A DNA stretch of 64,000 nt from Paenibacillus gallinarum. Its GTDB lineage: Bacteria; Bacillota; Bacilli; Paenibacillales; Paenibacillaceae. Positions within the stretch are counted from its first letter, which is position 1; each line of letters begins with the position of its first letter. The stretch covers positions 124,001 through 188,000 of the forward strand of contig NZ_JACSQL010000006.1 of the NCBI RefSeq assembly GCF_014836635.1, in the 5' to 3' direction. Position numbers and translations under genes: made by a program. Below the pieces are notes generated by a model. That model saw nothing but the letters and a program-made list of their open reading frames with translations. It searched no databases and was not told the origin of the DNA. Of the stretch, positions 43,539 to 52,567 are shown in pieces.

Positions 43539-44024
43539 ATGATATCAATACATAGAGCTGAATATCATCAAAAAGCAACGTTACGAAACCTTATTGAATT
43601 ATATAAATATGATTTTAGTGAATTTGATCCTGATGATGTCAATGAGAATGGGCTTTATGATTATATGTATTTAGATCACTACTGGACAGAAGAAGATAGA
43701 CACCCTTATTTTATTCGGGTTGAAGGACTGCTTGCTGGATTTGTTCTGATTAGAGAAGTAGGGCAGATTGACAGGACGATAATTTATTCAGTTGCTGAAT
43801 TCTTTGTAATGAAGAAATATAGAGAACAAGGAGTTGGGCAATATGCAGCAGTTGAATTATTCAATAAATACAGAGGGTTTTGGAAGGTAGCTCAGATTGA
43901 ATCAAACATACCCGCTCAAATATTCTGGAGAAAGACAATTGAAAGGTATACAAATGATAATTATCAAGAAATTAGAGAAGTTGATTGGGAAGGTCCGATC
44001 CAAACCTTTTCAACAGTAACTTGA
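43539..44024 (+). CDS. GNAT family N-acetyltransferase, paralogue of 13293
   Basis: ATG 43539 follows GAAGGA. The 161-residue protein matches the one at 13293 along its length: LYKYDFSEFDPDDVNENGLY, YFIRVEGLLAGFVLIREVG, FFVMKKYREQGVGQYAAVEL (motif A) and IPAQIFWRKTIERYTNDNYQ. The paralogues are 30 kb apart. Motif A RxxGVG is more canonical here than in the 13293 copy (RAMKIG). Confidence 0.82.
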   Translation: MISIHRAEYHQKATLRNLIELYKYDFSEFDPDDVNENGLYDYMYLDHYWTEEDRHPYFIRVEGLLAGFVLIREVGQIDRTIIYSVAEFFVMKKYREQGVGQYAAVELFNKYRGFWKVAQIESNIPAQIFWRKTIERYTNDNYQEIREVDWEGPIQTFSTVT

Positions 44025-44161
44025 TACATGAACGTCTTGGACAACATTGCTAAATATATTACAAAATAAAATAAGTGCGAATTAAAAAATGAAATTAGAA
44101 TTGCCAAATGTGATACAAATGATAAGCAAGAATAGAACTGCAGATTAGTGGAGGTATGTCA

Positions 44162-44665
44162 TTGAGTAGAAAATTCACTTTGTTGTCGCTTGGATTCTTA
44201 TCCTTCTTATTAATTCTCTTTATAATGGGCTGCTTTTTGATTAGTTATAGCACTCCCTTAAAATCATATGGTATGTCAAATAACGATGAACATACAACCA
44301 TATATTTTGAAATAACAAATGAAGGCCGTTCCGCCCTGAAACTCATGGAAGTTAAAGTGAATGACAACCTAGAACCTTCTCATGTTGAATTGGGAATTAG
44401 TTATAACGGACGATTGGTAACTGCAGGATTTGAGAATGAAAAAAGAACAAAGTTGGTGGGGATTAACGAAGAGCTTATTCACCCAGAGTTATTGAGAGAC
44501 CAAACACTAGCTTTAATACAGGATGACGAAAATCAAATTCCCATCCATTATGGTATACGGATCATAAATAATAAAACAATTCAAAACGTAACAATAAAGT
44601 ACAAGTATTATGGCATGACAAAGGTCGCTAATTTTGAGTTGGAGCCTTCATTAGGGAGATATTAA
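44162..44665 (+). CDS. membrane-anchored protein of unknown function
   Basis: TTG 44162 is 7 nt after GGAGG and is preferred to the ATG at 44156, which is too close. The product begins with a hydrophobic segment (FTLLSLGFLSFLLILFIMGC) that could be a signal anchor or, with its LFIMGC, a lipoprotein signal. The outer part has beta-strands (NNDEHTTIYFEITNEGRSAL). It ends one base before the next gene, so the two are likely co-translated. Confidence 0.65.
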   Translation: MSRKFTLLSLGFLSFLLILFIMGCFLISYSTPLKSYGMSNNDEHTTIYFEITNEGRSALKLMEVKVNDNLEPSHVELGISYNGRLVTAGFENEKRTKLVGINEELIHPELLRDQTLALIQDDENQIPIHYGIRIINNKTIQNVTIKYKYYGMTKVANFELEPSLGRY

Positions 44666-44666
44666 G

Positions 44667-45227
44667 ATGATAGAAATACAAGCATTAATTGAAAGAACAG
44701 GAAGACAAATCGAGAAGAAATTTTGCGTTAGCGACTGGTTAATGCATATAAATTCAGAACCAGAAAGTAGATATGTTAACATAGATGATCGTTTGGATAT
44801 GTCTGAATTGATAAACAATAATGATTTCTCTGGAAAGCATCTACAATTGCTTTTTCTGATTAAACACAATCAAGAGTACATTTTAGGTTATAACGTTCCA
44901 AGTGGGTATAATTTATGGTCTGATTTTCTTAATGCAGCTGAAGACTTTGCTAATTACGGAAGGTCAAAACGTTCCTATGGGGTTGATCCATTGATTATGG
45001 AAATTAGGTCTGTAGGAAAGGAAGAATTGAATTTTTCTATTTATTATGAAATGGATCGTTCAAAGAAGTATATAGACGTGATGCTACCAACACAAGAATT
45101 TATGATTTCGTTAGCAAGCTCACTTAGAGATTTTTTGGTGAAAATGATTCATGAATATAAGGTTGATATCGGAGACGAAGGTACAATAATACGGGTAGAA
45201 AATCTGATAAAGAAATATGATAGATAG
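44667..45227 (+). CDS. hypothetical protein, 186 residues
   Basis: A soluble protein without recognised motifs. The stretches HLQLLFLIKHNQEYILGYN and MLPTQEFMISLASSLRDFLV suggest an alpha-beta fold. It begins one base after the preceding gene and overlaps the region before the next by 11 nt, so the three probably form one transcript. No function proposed. Confidence 0.65.
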   Translation: MIEIQALIERTGRQIEKKFCVSDWLMHINSEPESRYVNIDDRLDMSELINNNDFSGKHLQLLFLIKHNQEYILGYNVPSGYNLWSDFLNAAEDFANYGRSKRSYGVDPLIMEIRSVGKEELNFSIYYEMDRSKKYIDVMLPTQEFMISLASSLRDFLVKMIHEYKVDIGDEGTIIRVENLIKKYDR

Positions 45228-45264
45228 GTCATTTCATTCAGTTATTAGAAATGGGGGAGTGAAG

Positions 45265-45657
45265 ATGAAAAGTTTTTATATTGCATCAAGCTTCAAAAAT
45301 ATAGAAACCGTACGCAAGGTAAGCGAACAATTAAGACATGAGGGTTTTACTCATACATACGACTGGACTACTAATAGCAATATTACTTCAATTGATGAAC
45401 TAAAAGACATAGGGAAGAAGGAAATAGACGCAGTCATGTGTTCTGATTTTATTGTAGTTTTATTTCCCGCAGGTAAAGGAAGTCACGTCGAACTCGGCAT
45501 TGCAATTGGAAATGGGATTAAAGCCTATCTATACTCACAGAATGATGAAATTAACGACTTGGAAACGACGAGTACTTTTTATCATGTAGACGGAGTTAGA
45601 AAGTGCAACGGCACCGTAGAGAAATTAATACAAACCATATTAGAAGAACAAAAATAG
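45265..45657 (+). CDS. nucleoside 2-deoxyribosyltransferase-like protein
   Basis: ATG 45265 follows GGGGAG. The 130-residue product begins MKSFYIASSFKNIETVRKVS, contains IDAVMCSDFIVVLFPAGKGS and HVELGIAIGNGIKAYLYS. These are the Rossmann-like nucleoside 2-deoxyribosyltransferase/TIR-like pattern, where E in the HVELG motif is the usual catalytic Glu. It may cleave N-glycosidic bonds in nucleotides. No NAD-based defence partner is evident. Confidence 0.75.
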   Translation: MKSFYIASSFKNIETVRKVSEQLRHEGFTHTYDWTTNSNITSIDELKDIGKKEIDAVMCSDFIVVLFPAGKGSHVELGIAIGNGIKAYLYSQNDEINDLETTSTFYHVDGVRKCNGTVEKLIQTILEEQK

Positions 45658-45893
45658 ACACAGTTGTTCGCCATGGATTCCAACACTTCTGAGGAATATA
45701 TTCTAATTAAATCGTGATCATCATCTACTCGTTTTACACTCATCAAAACCAAGTTACATGGGTATCCATACGCTATCTTTATCTGGTTTAGTAGGAGTCA
45801 CACGCAGAGCATGAATGTCCTTTCATGTTTAAGCATGTTAAAATAGGAAGGATAATGGTACATAAGGCATGGAGAAAAGGCAGGGAGCAATCT

Positions 45894-46877
45894 ATGAAAC
45901 CTAAACTTAATGATGTTGCAAAATTAGCTGGAGTTTCACCGACGACGGTTTCTCGGGTGCTTAATAATCGGGGCTATATTAGTCAGGAGACGAAGGACCG
46001 AGTTCAGGAAGCGATGCAGCAACTGAATTATTTTCCTAATGACGTTGCCAGGTCACTATTTAGTAAACGAACGAATTTGATTGGTTTAATCATACCGACA
46101 ACAAGCAATCCTTTCTTTGGAGAGTTAACTTTTCATATTGAGAATATCTGTGCGTCACTCGGCTATAAACTGCTGATTTGTAACAGCTTAAATCAGCTGG
46201 ATAAAGAAGAAGCTTATGTAGATATGCTAATGCGCAATCAAGTTGACGGTATTATCGTAGGAACACATAACCGAGGTATTGTAAATTATGATCAGAAAAA
46301 TATAGCGGTTGTTGCGATTGATCGCTTCTTATCGGATACGATTCCTGTTGTTGGATCAGATAATTACATGGGCGGGAAAATGGCTTCAGAGCTGCTAATT
46401 GATAAGGGATGCCAACATATCTTGCACATTAATGGACCTGTAGAATTGGAAACGCCGGCAAGCTTAAGAAGAAAAGCTTATGAAGATGTGATGGCGCAGC
46501 ATGGCCGGGAGGCAATTACCTATGAAGTTCATGATCCTTTCAATCAACAAAACCATTATGAACCCATTGAGCGCTTGCTGAGTGAGCACCCTGAAGTAGA
46601 TGGGCTGTTTGCGAGTAATGATTTGGTGGCAGCATCATTTATTGCTCAAGCAAGGAAGCGTGGCAAACGCGTCCCTGAAGACATTCGGGTAATTGGTTAT
46701 GACGGTACAGAAACGACACGTAACTTACTCCCAGAACTAACAACGATTCAGCAGCCTATTCAGGAGATTGGAAGAGCTGCAGTCGAGCTGCTTATCAAAG
46801 AAATTGAAGGACAATTCAATGACGTCCCACGAGAAACTTATCTACCTGTGAAACTTATTGAAGCTAGTACAGTATAG
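45894..46877 (+). CDS. LacI family transcriptional regulator of the sucrose operon
   Basis: ATG 45894 follows CAGGGAG and gives MKPKLNDVAKLAGVSPTTVS, the LacI helix-turn-helix with RVLNNRGYIS hinge helix start. The periplasmic-binding-type effector domain follows (LIGLIIPTTSNPFFGEL, GCQHILHINGP, IRVIGYDGTETTRNLLPELT). It is 327 residues, the usual length. Being just upstream of a sucrose permease and hydrolase, it is likely their repressor, released by sucrose or a derivative (inference). Confidence 0.92.
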   Translation: MKPKLNDVAKLAGVSPTTVSRVLNNRGYISQETKDRVQEAMQQLNYFPNDVARSLFSKRTNLIGLIIPTTSNPFFGELTFHIENICASLGYKLLICNSLNQLDKEEAYVDMLMRNQVDGIIVGTHNRGIVNYDQKNIAVVAIDRFLSDTIPVVGSDNYMGGKMASELLIDKGCQHILHINGPVELETPASLRRKAYEDVMAQHGREAITYEVHDPFNQQNHYEPIERLLSEHPEVDGLFASNDLVAASFIAQARKRGKRVPEDIRVIGYDGTETTRNLLPELTTIQQPIQEIGRAAVELLIKEIEGQFNDVPRETYLPVKLIEASTV

Positions 46878-46944
46878 AACGAAGTTGAGACCTAGCAGTA
46901 AGCAGGCTGTTACAAGAAGGACATGTCATCAGTGAAATTGAGAT

Positions 46945-46972
46945 AAAAGGAGAGTACTCCTTTTTCTTTTTA
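46945..46972 (+). terminator. rho-independent terminator after lacI-type gene
   Basis: AAAAGGAG, AGTA, CTCCTTTT hairpin followed by TCTTTTT. Confidence 0.85.
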
Positions 46973-46989
46973 AACAGTATCTCAATCGG

Positions 46990-47018
46990 TTGACATATGA
47001 AAGCGGTTGACATATAAT
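46990..47018 (+). promoter_or_regulatory. sigma-A type promoter of the sucrose genes
   Basis: TTGACA (46990-46995), 17 nt, TATAAT (47013-47018), a perfect match to both consensus hexamers. A second TTGACA lies at 47007. Confidence 0.9.
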
Positions 47019-47021
47019 CGT

Positions 47022-47041
47022 TTTGTAAGCGTTAACGTGTT
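47022..47041 (+). promoter_or_regulatory. LacI-type operator or cre site
   Basis: TGTAAGCGTTAACG (47024-47037) has the palindromic CGTTAACG core and is one base off the CcpA cre pattern. Directly after the -10 box, it should block transcription when bound by CcpA or the local LacI protein. Confidence 0.75.
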
Positions 47042-47080
47042 TACATCACATTAAATGTTCAACTTAGAGGAGCGTACGAT

Positions 47081-48331
47081 ATGAGACATTCAAAGAGCAT
47101 GTACTGGAAACTAAGCGCCTATTTCTTCTTTTTCTTCTTTACATGGTCAGCCAGTTATTCATTGTTTTCGATTTGGCTCGGGCAAGAAATCAATCTGAAT
47201 GGTGCTGAAACAGGTATTATCTTTACTGTAAACGCTATCTTTGCATTATGTATGCAACCGCTTTATGGCTTTATCTCCGATAAAATTGGACTTAAGAAAC
47301 ATATTCTATTTTTAATTAGCGGTTTGCTCTTAATCGTTGGTCCATTCTATATCTTTGTTTATGGGCCATTACTACAGTACAATGTATTTCTTGGCGCCAT
47401 TGTAGGCGGATTATACTTAGGTGTTGCTTTCTTGGCAGGAATCGGGGCTATCGAATCTTATGTTGAGAAAGTCAGTCGCAAATATGACTTTGAATATGGC
47501 AAATCTCGTATGTGGGGCTCGCTAGGTTGGGCAGCAGCAACCTTCTTTGCTGGACAGTTCTTTAATATCAACCCAAACATTAACTTCTGGATTGCATCGG
47601 TATCTGCTGTCATTCTATTCTTCATCATGATGTCAATTAAAGTTGAGATAACAGAATCCGAGATGGAACAGGCTGAGTCTATAAACTTTAGGCAAGTCGG
47701 GAATTTGTTTACAGATAAGCATTTTTGGTTCTTTATTGTATATGTCCTTGGTGTTACGTGTATCTACAATGTCTATGATCAGCAGTTTCCGATTTTCTTT
47801 TCATCGGCATTCGCTAGCATTGCATTAGGCAATCAGGTGTATGGGTACTTAAATTCCTTCCAAGTGTTCTTGGAAGCAGGAATGATGTTCTTAGCTCCGT
47901 TTGTTGTTAATAAAATTGGCGCTAAAAGAGGCCTAATATTGGCAGGGTTTTTAATGTCATTCCGTATCATGGGCTCCGGATTAGTTATTGGACCTTACGG
48001 TATTTCAGCTATGAAATTGATTCACGCATTGGAACTGCCAATCATGCTGATCTCTGTATTCAAGTATTTGGCTGCTAATTTTGACACGCGTTTGTCATCG
48101 ATCTTGTATCTGGTAGGATATCAGTTTACGAGTCAGGTAGGAGCTTCGATTCTCTCACCAATTGCCGGTGTGCTTTATGACATCAGAGGGTTTGCGAACA
48201 CATACTTGTTTATGGGTATAATCGTACTTGCCTTTACAACAATCTCAATCTTCACCTTAAAGAGAGATCCAAAAAAGCCTAATCATCTGGAACCTCAAAC
48301 TCAAACTGGTTCGAATATGGAAATAGCATAG
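47081..48331 (+). CDS. MFS sugar:proton symporter, LacY/CscB family
   Basis: A 416-residue permease with 12 hydrophobic segments. The N-terminal WKLSAYFFFFFFTWSASYSL and GFISDKIGLKKHI (MFS loop 2-3 motif) and the conserved KSRMWGSLGWA are LacY/CscB features. It is likely to take up sucrose unphosphorylated with protons, in line with the adjacent GH32 enzyme and the absence of a PTS. It starts 43 nt after the operator. Confidence 0.9.
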   Translation: MRHSKSMYWKLSAYFFFFFFTWSASYSLFSIWLGQEINLNGAETGIIFTVNAIFALCMQPLYGFISDKIGLKKHILFLISGLLLIVGPFYIFVYGPLLQYNVFLGAIVGGLYLGVAFLAGIGAIESYVEKVSRKYDFEYGKSRMWGSLGWAAATFFAGQFFNINPNINFWIASVSAVILFFIMMSIKVEITESEMEQAESINFRQVGNLFTDKHFWFFIVYVLGVTCIYNVYDQQFPIFFSSAFASIALGNQVYGYLNSFQVFLEAGMMFLAPFVVNKIGAKRGLILAGFLMSFRIMGSGLVIGPYGISAMKLIHALELPIMLISVFKYLAANFDTRLSSILYLVGYQFTSQVGASILSPIAGVLYDIRGFANTYLFMGIIVLAFTTISIFTLKRDPKKPNHLEPQTQTGSNMEIA

Positions 48332-48342
48332 GAGGAAAACAA

Positions 48343-49824
48343 ATGAACACATATCACAACAATACGAAGCAAGCGGAGAACGCCTTGAAAGAGGCAGAAG
48401 CGAAAATGAACAAGCGTTACCGTTTAGGGTATCATATTATGGCGCCAGCAAACTGGATTAACGATCCGAATGGATTGGTTCAATATAAAGGTGAATATCA
48501 CGCCTTTTATCAGCACCATCCGTATGATGAGAACTGGGGACCCATGCACTGGGGCCACGTTAAGAGTAAAGACCTTGTACATTGGGAGCATTGTCCGATT
48601 GCATTAGCGCCTGGAGATACATGTGATCTTGATGGCTGCTTCTCTGGAAGCGCTGTAGATAATAACGGCGAACTGACACTCATCTACACCGGACATCACT
48701 ATATTGATGAACCAAATAATATCTTTTTCCAGAATCAAAATGTGGCCGTAAGCACGGATGGTATTCATTTTACAAAAATAGAACAGAATCCTGTAATCGC
48801 TGAGCCTCCGGCAGACAGTTCTCAACATTTCCGTGATCCAAAGGTTTGGAAGCATGAGAATACATGGTACATGATCTTAGGGAATAGCACAAAAGATGAA
48901 GAGCCGCGTGTTATTTTGTATACTTCTCCTGATCTTAGAAAGTGGACCTATCACGGTGTGCTTCTGCAAGGAGACAAGAATATGGGCTTCATGTGGGAGT
49001 GCCCGGATTTCTTTGAGCTAGACGGCAAACATGTATTTATGTTCTCCCCGCAAGGTATTGATGCTGAGGGAGATAAGTACAATAACTTATTCCAGACGGG
49101 GTACTATGTCGGTGAATATGATTATGACACGAATGAATACAAGCATGGCGAGTTTATAGAGCTTGATAACGGTCATGACTTTTATGCAGTTCAAACCTTC
49201 CTAGATGATCAAGGTCGCCGTATTGCGATCGGTTGGATGGATATGTGGGAATCCGAAATGCCGACAAAAGCAGATGGTTGGTGCGGTGCGCTGACGATTC
49301 CACGTGTACTTACACTCGGTGAGAATAACAAGGTTCTCATGAATCCTGTTGATGAAATGAAGCTGCTTCGTCAAAGTGAACATATTGTTCTTCAAGATCA
49401 AGCTATTTCCGGAAGCTCATTGACGGAAGTTGAAGCTGATCTGCTAGAAGTGAAGGTCGTGTTCGACTTGACGAAAACAAGTGCGGATCTCGTAGGCTTG
49501 AAGCTTCGTGGTACTAATCATGAGGAAACAGTAATCACTTATTCAATCCCGGATCAGAAGCTTATACTTGATTGTTCCAAATCAGGCAAGAAAACAGATG
49601 GCGTTCGTCGTACAGCTTTAAGTGCTGAGGGTCAGCTGACATTGCATGTATATGTGGATCGCTCATCGATTGAATTGTTTGCAAATGAAGGACAAGCTAC
49701 GATGACAAGCCGCATCTATCCGAGTGATAAGCTATTAGGCATTGAACTCGTAACCGAAGGCGGAGAGGCTAAGGTAAACGGAATGACATATTGGAAATTA
49801 AAAGATATCTGGCAAGCTGAATAA
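48343..49824 (+). CDS. sucrose hydrolase, glycoside hydrolase family 32
   Basis: A 493-residue GH32 enzyme. WINDPNGL near residue 40 carries the nucleophile Asp, FRDPKVW the transition-state stabiliser, and WECPDFFEL the acid/base Glu. The N-terminal five-bladed propeller is followed by a C-terminal beta-sandwich. There is no signal peptide, so it acts in the cytosol on sucrose delivered by the permease 11 nt upstream. A fructokinase is not seen nearby. Confidence 0.94.
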   Translation: MNTYHNNTKQAENALKEAEAKMNKRYRLGYHIMAPANWINDPNGLVQYKGEYHAFYQHHPYDENWGPMHWGHVKSKDLVHWEHCPIALAPGDTCDLDGCFSGSAVDNNGELTLIYTGHHYIDEPNNIFFQNQNVAVSTDGIHFTKIEQNPVIAEPPADSSQHFRDPKVWKHENTWYMILGNSTKDEEPRVILYTSPDLRKWTYHGVLLQGDKNMGFMWECPDFFELDGKHVFMFSPQGIDAEGDKYNNLFQTGYYVGEYDYDTNEYKHGEFIELDNGHDFYAVQTFLDDQGRRIAIGWMDMWESEMPTKADGWCGALTIPRVLTLGENNKVLMNPVDEMKLLRQSEHIVLQDQAISGSSLTEVEADLLEVKVVFDLTKTSADLVGLKLRGTNHEETVITYSIPDQKLILDCSKSGKKTDGVRRTALSAEGQLTLHVYVDRSSIELFANEGQATMTSRIYPSDKLLGIELVTEGGEAKVNGMTYWKLKDIWQAE

Positions 49825-49834
49825 CGATGAAACA

Positions 49835-49887
49835 AAAGACTGCTTTTCTGAGCCATTACAGTGACTCGAAAGCAGTCTTTTTTGTTT
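49835..49887 (+). terminator. rho-independent terminator of the sucrose operon
   Basis: AAAGACTGCTTT and AAAGCAGTCTTT arms (with inner GAG/CTC) followed by TTTTTG. Confidence 0.9.
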
Positions 49888-49984
49888 AGCAATGTAGTTA
49901 TCAGCATATTATATTTATTCTGAAATGTAGGATTTTAAAAACTTTTATCGAGTGAACACGTTTAAAGCTATATTAGGATAAATA

Positions 49985-50733
49985 ATGCTAGAGGAATTGA
50001 AAAGGACAGAAAGTAGTGATCAAATGAAATCTTATGCCATTATTACAGACATCCATGGAAATGCCTCTGCTTTAGCAGCAGTACTTGAAGATATAAAACA
50101 ACGAAAAGCAGATCATATTTTTTGCCTAGGAGATATGGTAGGAATAGGACCGGACAGTAATGAAGTGATGTCAATGTTATTAGATACACAAAACATCTCG
50201 TACTAGGAAATCATGAACTCGCTGTGGCGGCAGCCTTTAGAGGCGAAGCTCCACCTCTCGGACATCATAATGAAAGAGCACATCATCAATGGTTGGCTGA
50301 TCGAATAGATAAGCACTATATTGAATTTATTACCGATCTTCCTAAGAAGATAATATATGAGGTTTTAGGGTATACGTTTTATTTTGCTCATTATCATTTA
50401 GATATGACAGACCATTACCTTACAATTGAGAAAAATCCATCAATAGAACAACTGGATTCTTTTTATTCAAGTTCTGATTATGACCTCGTTTGTTTTGGAC
50501 ATCATCATGTTATTCACCATTTAACGTCAGATCGGAGGGTATATTTTAATCTTGGCTCCTTAGGTTGTAATCATAAACCTATCGCAAGATATGGTTTAGT
50601 AGAAGTAAGTGAATCAGGCATAAATGTGGAGAGCATTCAAATTTCATATGATAATACTGATTTTTTGAATTCATACGAAAAACTTAAAGTTCCAGACAGG
50701 GAATTTATATTGAAGATATTTCATGGAGCTTAA
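49985..50733 (+). pseudogene. metallophosphoesterase (YfcE/DiadenosineTP-like), frameshifted
   Basis: The first part encodes YAIITDIHGNASALAAVLED and HIFCLGDMVGIGPDSNEV, the DxHG and GD motifs, and ends at 50206. The rest, in another frame, has GNHELAVAAAFRGEAP, then DLVCFGHHHVIHH (GHxH). One lost base near 50197 would restore ILVLGNHE. Without it, the metal site is split, so the gene is probably inactive, unless the assembly is in error. Start ATG 49985 (AGGA upstream) or 50024. Confidence 0.82.
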
Positions 50734-50825
50734 ATATTCTGAAACTAATTTTTCAAACATAGAATTGATGATGACTTTATAAGTAATTGGGCGTGGAAGT
50801 GAAGATTTAATTGGGGGTGTTTCAT

Positions 50826-51317
50826 ATGAAATGGGTGAAATATCAAGATCCAAATAATAAATATGGAGCCAGGTTTACTTTTGGAGATAAAGATATACCT
50901 CTTCCAGAGACAGCGATTATATCAGTAACACGCGGAGAGAAATTTAATGTTTTCAGAACTATTATTAATGGAATCGTGAATGAGTTTATAAAGAAACAGC
51001 TGATTAAGAATGATAATTTATTATATGCAGAACTCTCAGGACAACTTCAAGGGGGAATTGGTCAGACCGTTACGGTATGGAAAGATGGAAAATCAATGAA
51101 TAATTTCAGAACGAGAGGTTCTCATAAATTTGCGGAGAGATTTTTTTCATGGGTTTTTTATAGCGGTAAGGTTCAAGCCTATTTTTTAACTTGGAGAATC
51201 AAATACATTCCTACTGATCATGAAATTGAAGAAAATGTAAAGAAATATGGAAAACATTTTATCGGAGGAAAATTGGTTAGACAAGCTCAAAAACCTCCCA
51301 AAACACCTAATGAGTAA
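50826..51317 (+). CDS. hypothetical protein, 163 residues
   Basis: ATG 50826 follows GGGGGTG. The product is soluble, begins MKWVKYQDPNNKYGARFTFG and contains QTVTVWKDGKSMNNFRTRGS with HKFAERFFSWVFYSGKVQAY. The tryptophan-rich middle with an arginine and histidine recalls small dimeric alpha-beta barrel (monooxygenase-like) proteins, but this is weak. No assignment. Confidence 0.6.
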   Translation: MKWVKYQDPNNKYGARFTFGDKDIPLPETAIISVTRGEKFNVFRTIINGIVNEFIKKQLIKNDNLLYAELSGQLQGGIGQTVTVWKDGKSMNNFRTRGSHKFAERFFSWVFYSGKVQAYFLTWRIKYIPTDHEIEENVKKYGKHFIGGKLVRQAQKPPKTPNE

Positions 51318-51374
51318 TGTCCATCCATTTTGTGTTTAAGTTAAGTATTGTCCGGATTAAAAGGAGGCGAGATT

Positions 51375-51803
51375 CTGTATAACGTAAAACGACTCCTGTT
51401 CGTTGTCATTCTATTCATTGTGACTTTATTAAATACAGGGGAGGCATTCGCCGAAAGTTATCCTCGTGCAATCGCTTTGAATAACTACGTGTACCTAGTT
51501 TCCGGTGTAGAGATAGATATAAACAACATTGGCAAGGAGATTGGGAAGATTGAACGCCAAAGAGATCCCATGCCAAAGAAGAACGGTGAATCAAATGATA
51601 CACCTGTTGGAAGTTTGATTTTTGAAATTAAGGATATCAATACTGAAGATATGGTAGCAGTTAAAATTGATAATAAGTTTTACTTTGCATCTCAAAAAAG
51701 TTCAATACAAAGTATCAGCGGAAAGACGTTACTACCGGTTTCAATTTTTAGTCTTACGGTTCTTATAGTCGTTGTATTTTGGATAAGAAGTAGAAAGCAT
51801 TAA
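51375..51803 (+). CDS. exported protein with C-terminal membrane anchor, apparent non-AUG start
   Basis: After AAGGAGG (51361-51367) the first in-frame codon at good distance is CTG 51375 (7 nt), or ATT 51372. No ATG, GTG or TTG occurs in the right place; TTG 51348 lies before the ribosome binding site. The product has an N-terminal signal segment (LLFVVILFIVTLLNTGEAFA), a body of about 90 residues, and a final membrane helix (SIFSLTVLIVVVFWIRSRKH). Function unknown. Confidence 0.55.
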   Translation: MYNVKRLLFVVILFIVTLLNTGEAFAESYPRAIALNNYVYLVSGVEIDINNIGKEIGKIERQRDPMPKKNGESNDTPVGSLIFEIKDINTEDMVAVKIDNKFYFASQKSSIQSISGKTLLPVSIFSLTVLIVVVFWIRSRKH

Positions 51804-51848
51804 TTAGAGGCTGAAATATTAATACTGCCCATAAGAGAGGGTTATTCT

Positions 51849-52232
51849 ATGAAACGAAAAATATTCATTAGTATAACGACAGTTCTATATTTATCCATTC
51901 TCATAGCATGTCAATCTAGTCAAAATGCCAAGCCAAATGATATAGGCAATCAAATAGAGAAAAACTTGATGTCGATCATGGATAACAATAGTGTACTTGC
52001 ATCAAGTAATCCCGCCGCCTATATTCAGGACAATCAAAATTTATATGATGAGATATTAGCATCCGGAGATAAAGGTTTGGAATTTTTACTTAACGAGCTC
52101 AAGAATAGTAAGGAAGATGGATTAAAGGAATGGATCATGGCGAAAGCATGTGAAGACATATTAAAGGATGAAAGACAGATCGAAGGCTGGAGTACAGGGA
52201 AAGAATGGCTTAGCAAATACGAAAGTCTATGA
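51849..52232 (+). CDS. putative lipoprotein
   Basis: A 127-residue protein with a signal peptide and lipobox LIAC (MKRKIFISITTVLYLSILIA then C). The mature part is helical and acidic (EFLLNELKNSKEDGLKEWIM, ending EWLSKYESL). No family recognised. A strong terminator lies about 75 nt downstream. Confidence 0.65.
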   Translation: MKRKIFISITTVLYLSILIACQSSQNAKPNDIGNQIEKNLMSIMDNNSVLASSNPAAYIQDNQNLYDEILASGDKGLEFLLNELKNSKEDGLKEWIMAKACEDILKDERQIEGWSTGKEWLSKYESL

Positions 52233-52304
52233 CCAAGCAAGGATATGGATAACTTAAACAATCTATTTCCAATTGAGGCTGAAGGAAAAGCAGACTAAAT
52301 GAAG

Positions 52305-52346
52305 GAGGCAGTATGGAGCTTAATCGTTCTATACTGCCTCTTAATA
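52305..52346 (+). terminator. rho-independent terminator
   Basis: GAGGCAGTAT (52305-52314) and ATACTGCCTC (52331-52340) are perfect complements, followed by a short TTAAT. Confidence 0.8.
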
Positions 52347-52376
52347 TTGCGCTGAATAAAAATTCCAGGAAGTGGG

Positions 52377-52511
52377 ATGGTAGAATTGAACCGTAAAATT
52401 ATCGTCCCATTTGGAGTGTCACTCATCTATTTACAGTGTAAGCTCGTTGAAAGGCTATCGCCTTTTAGTAGAAAACTGTATAATATTGGAATGAGAATGC
52501 CGATTGAATGA
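52377..52511 (+). CDS. possible small protein, 44 residues
   Basis: ATG 52377 has AGGAAG upstream. The frame encodes MVELNRKIIVPFGVSLIYLQ, then a basic helix and MPIE. It may be a real small membrane-associated protein or the 5' part of a lost gene. Within it lie a small AAAGGC-TATC-GCCTTTT hairpin and a TATAAT at 52479, so the region may instead be a leader or promoter for 52568. Confidence 0.3.
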   Translation: MVELNRKIIVPFGVSLIYLQCKLVERLSPFSRKLYNIGMRMPIE

Positions 52512-52567
52512 TACCTTCGTGAATCTCAAACATTTATCAGAAATATTTCAAACAAAAGGTGGTCAGC

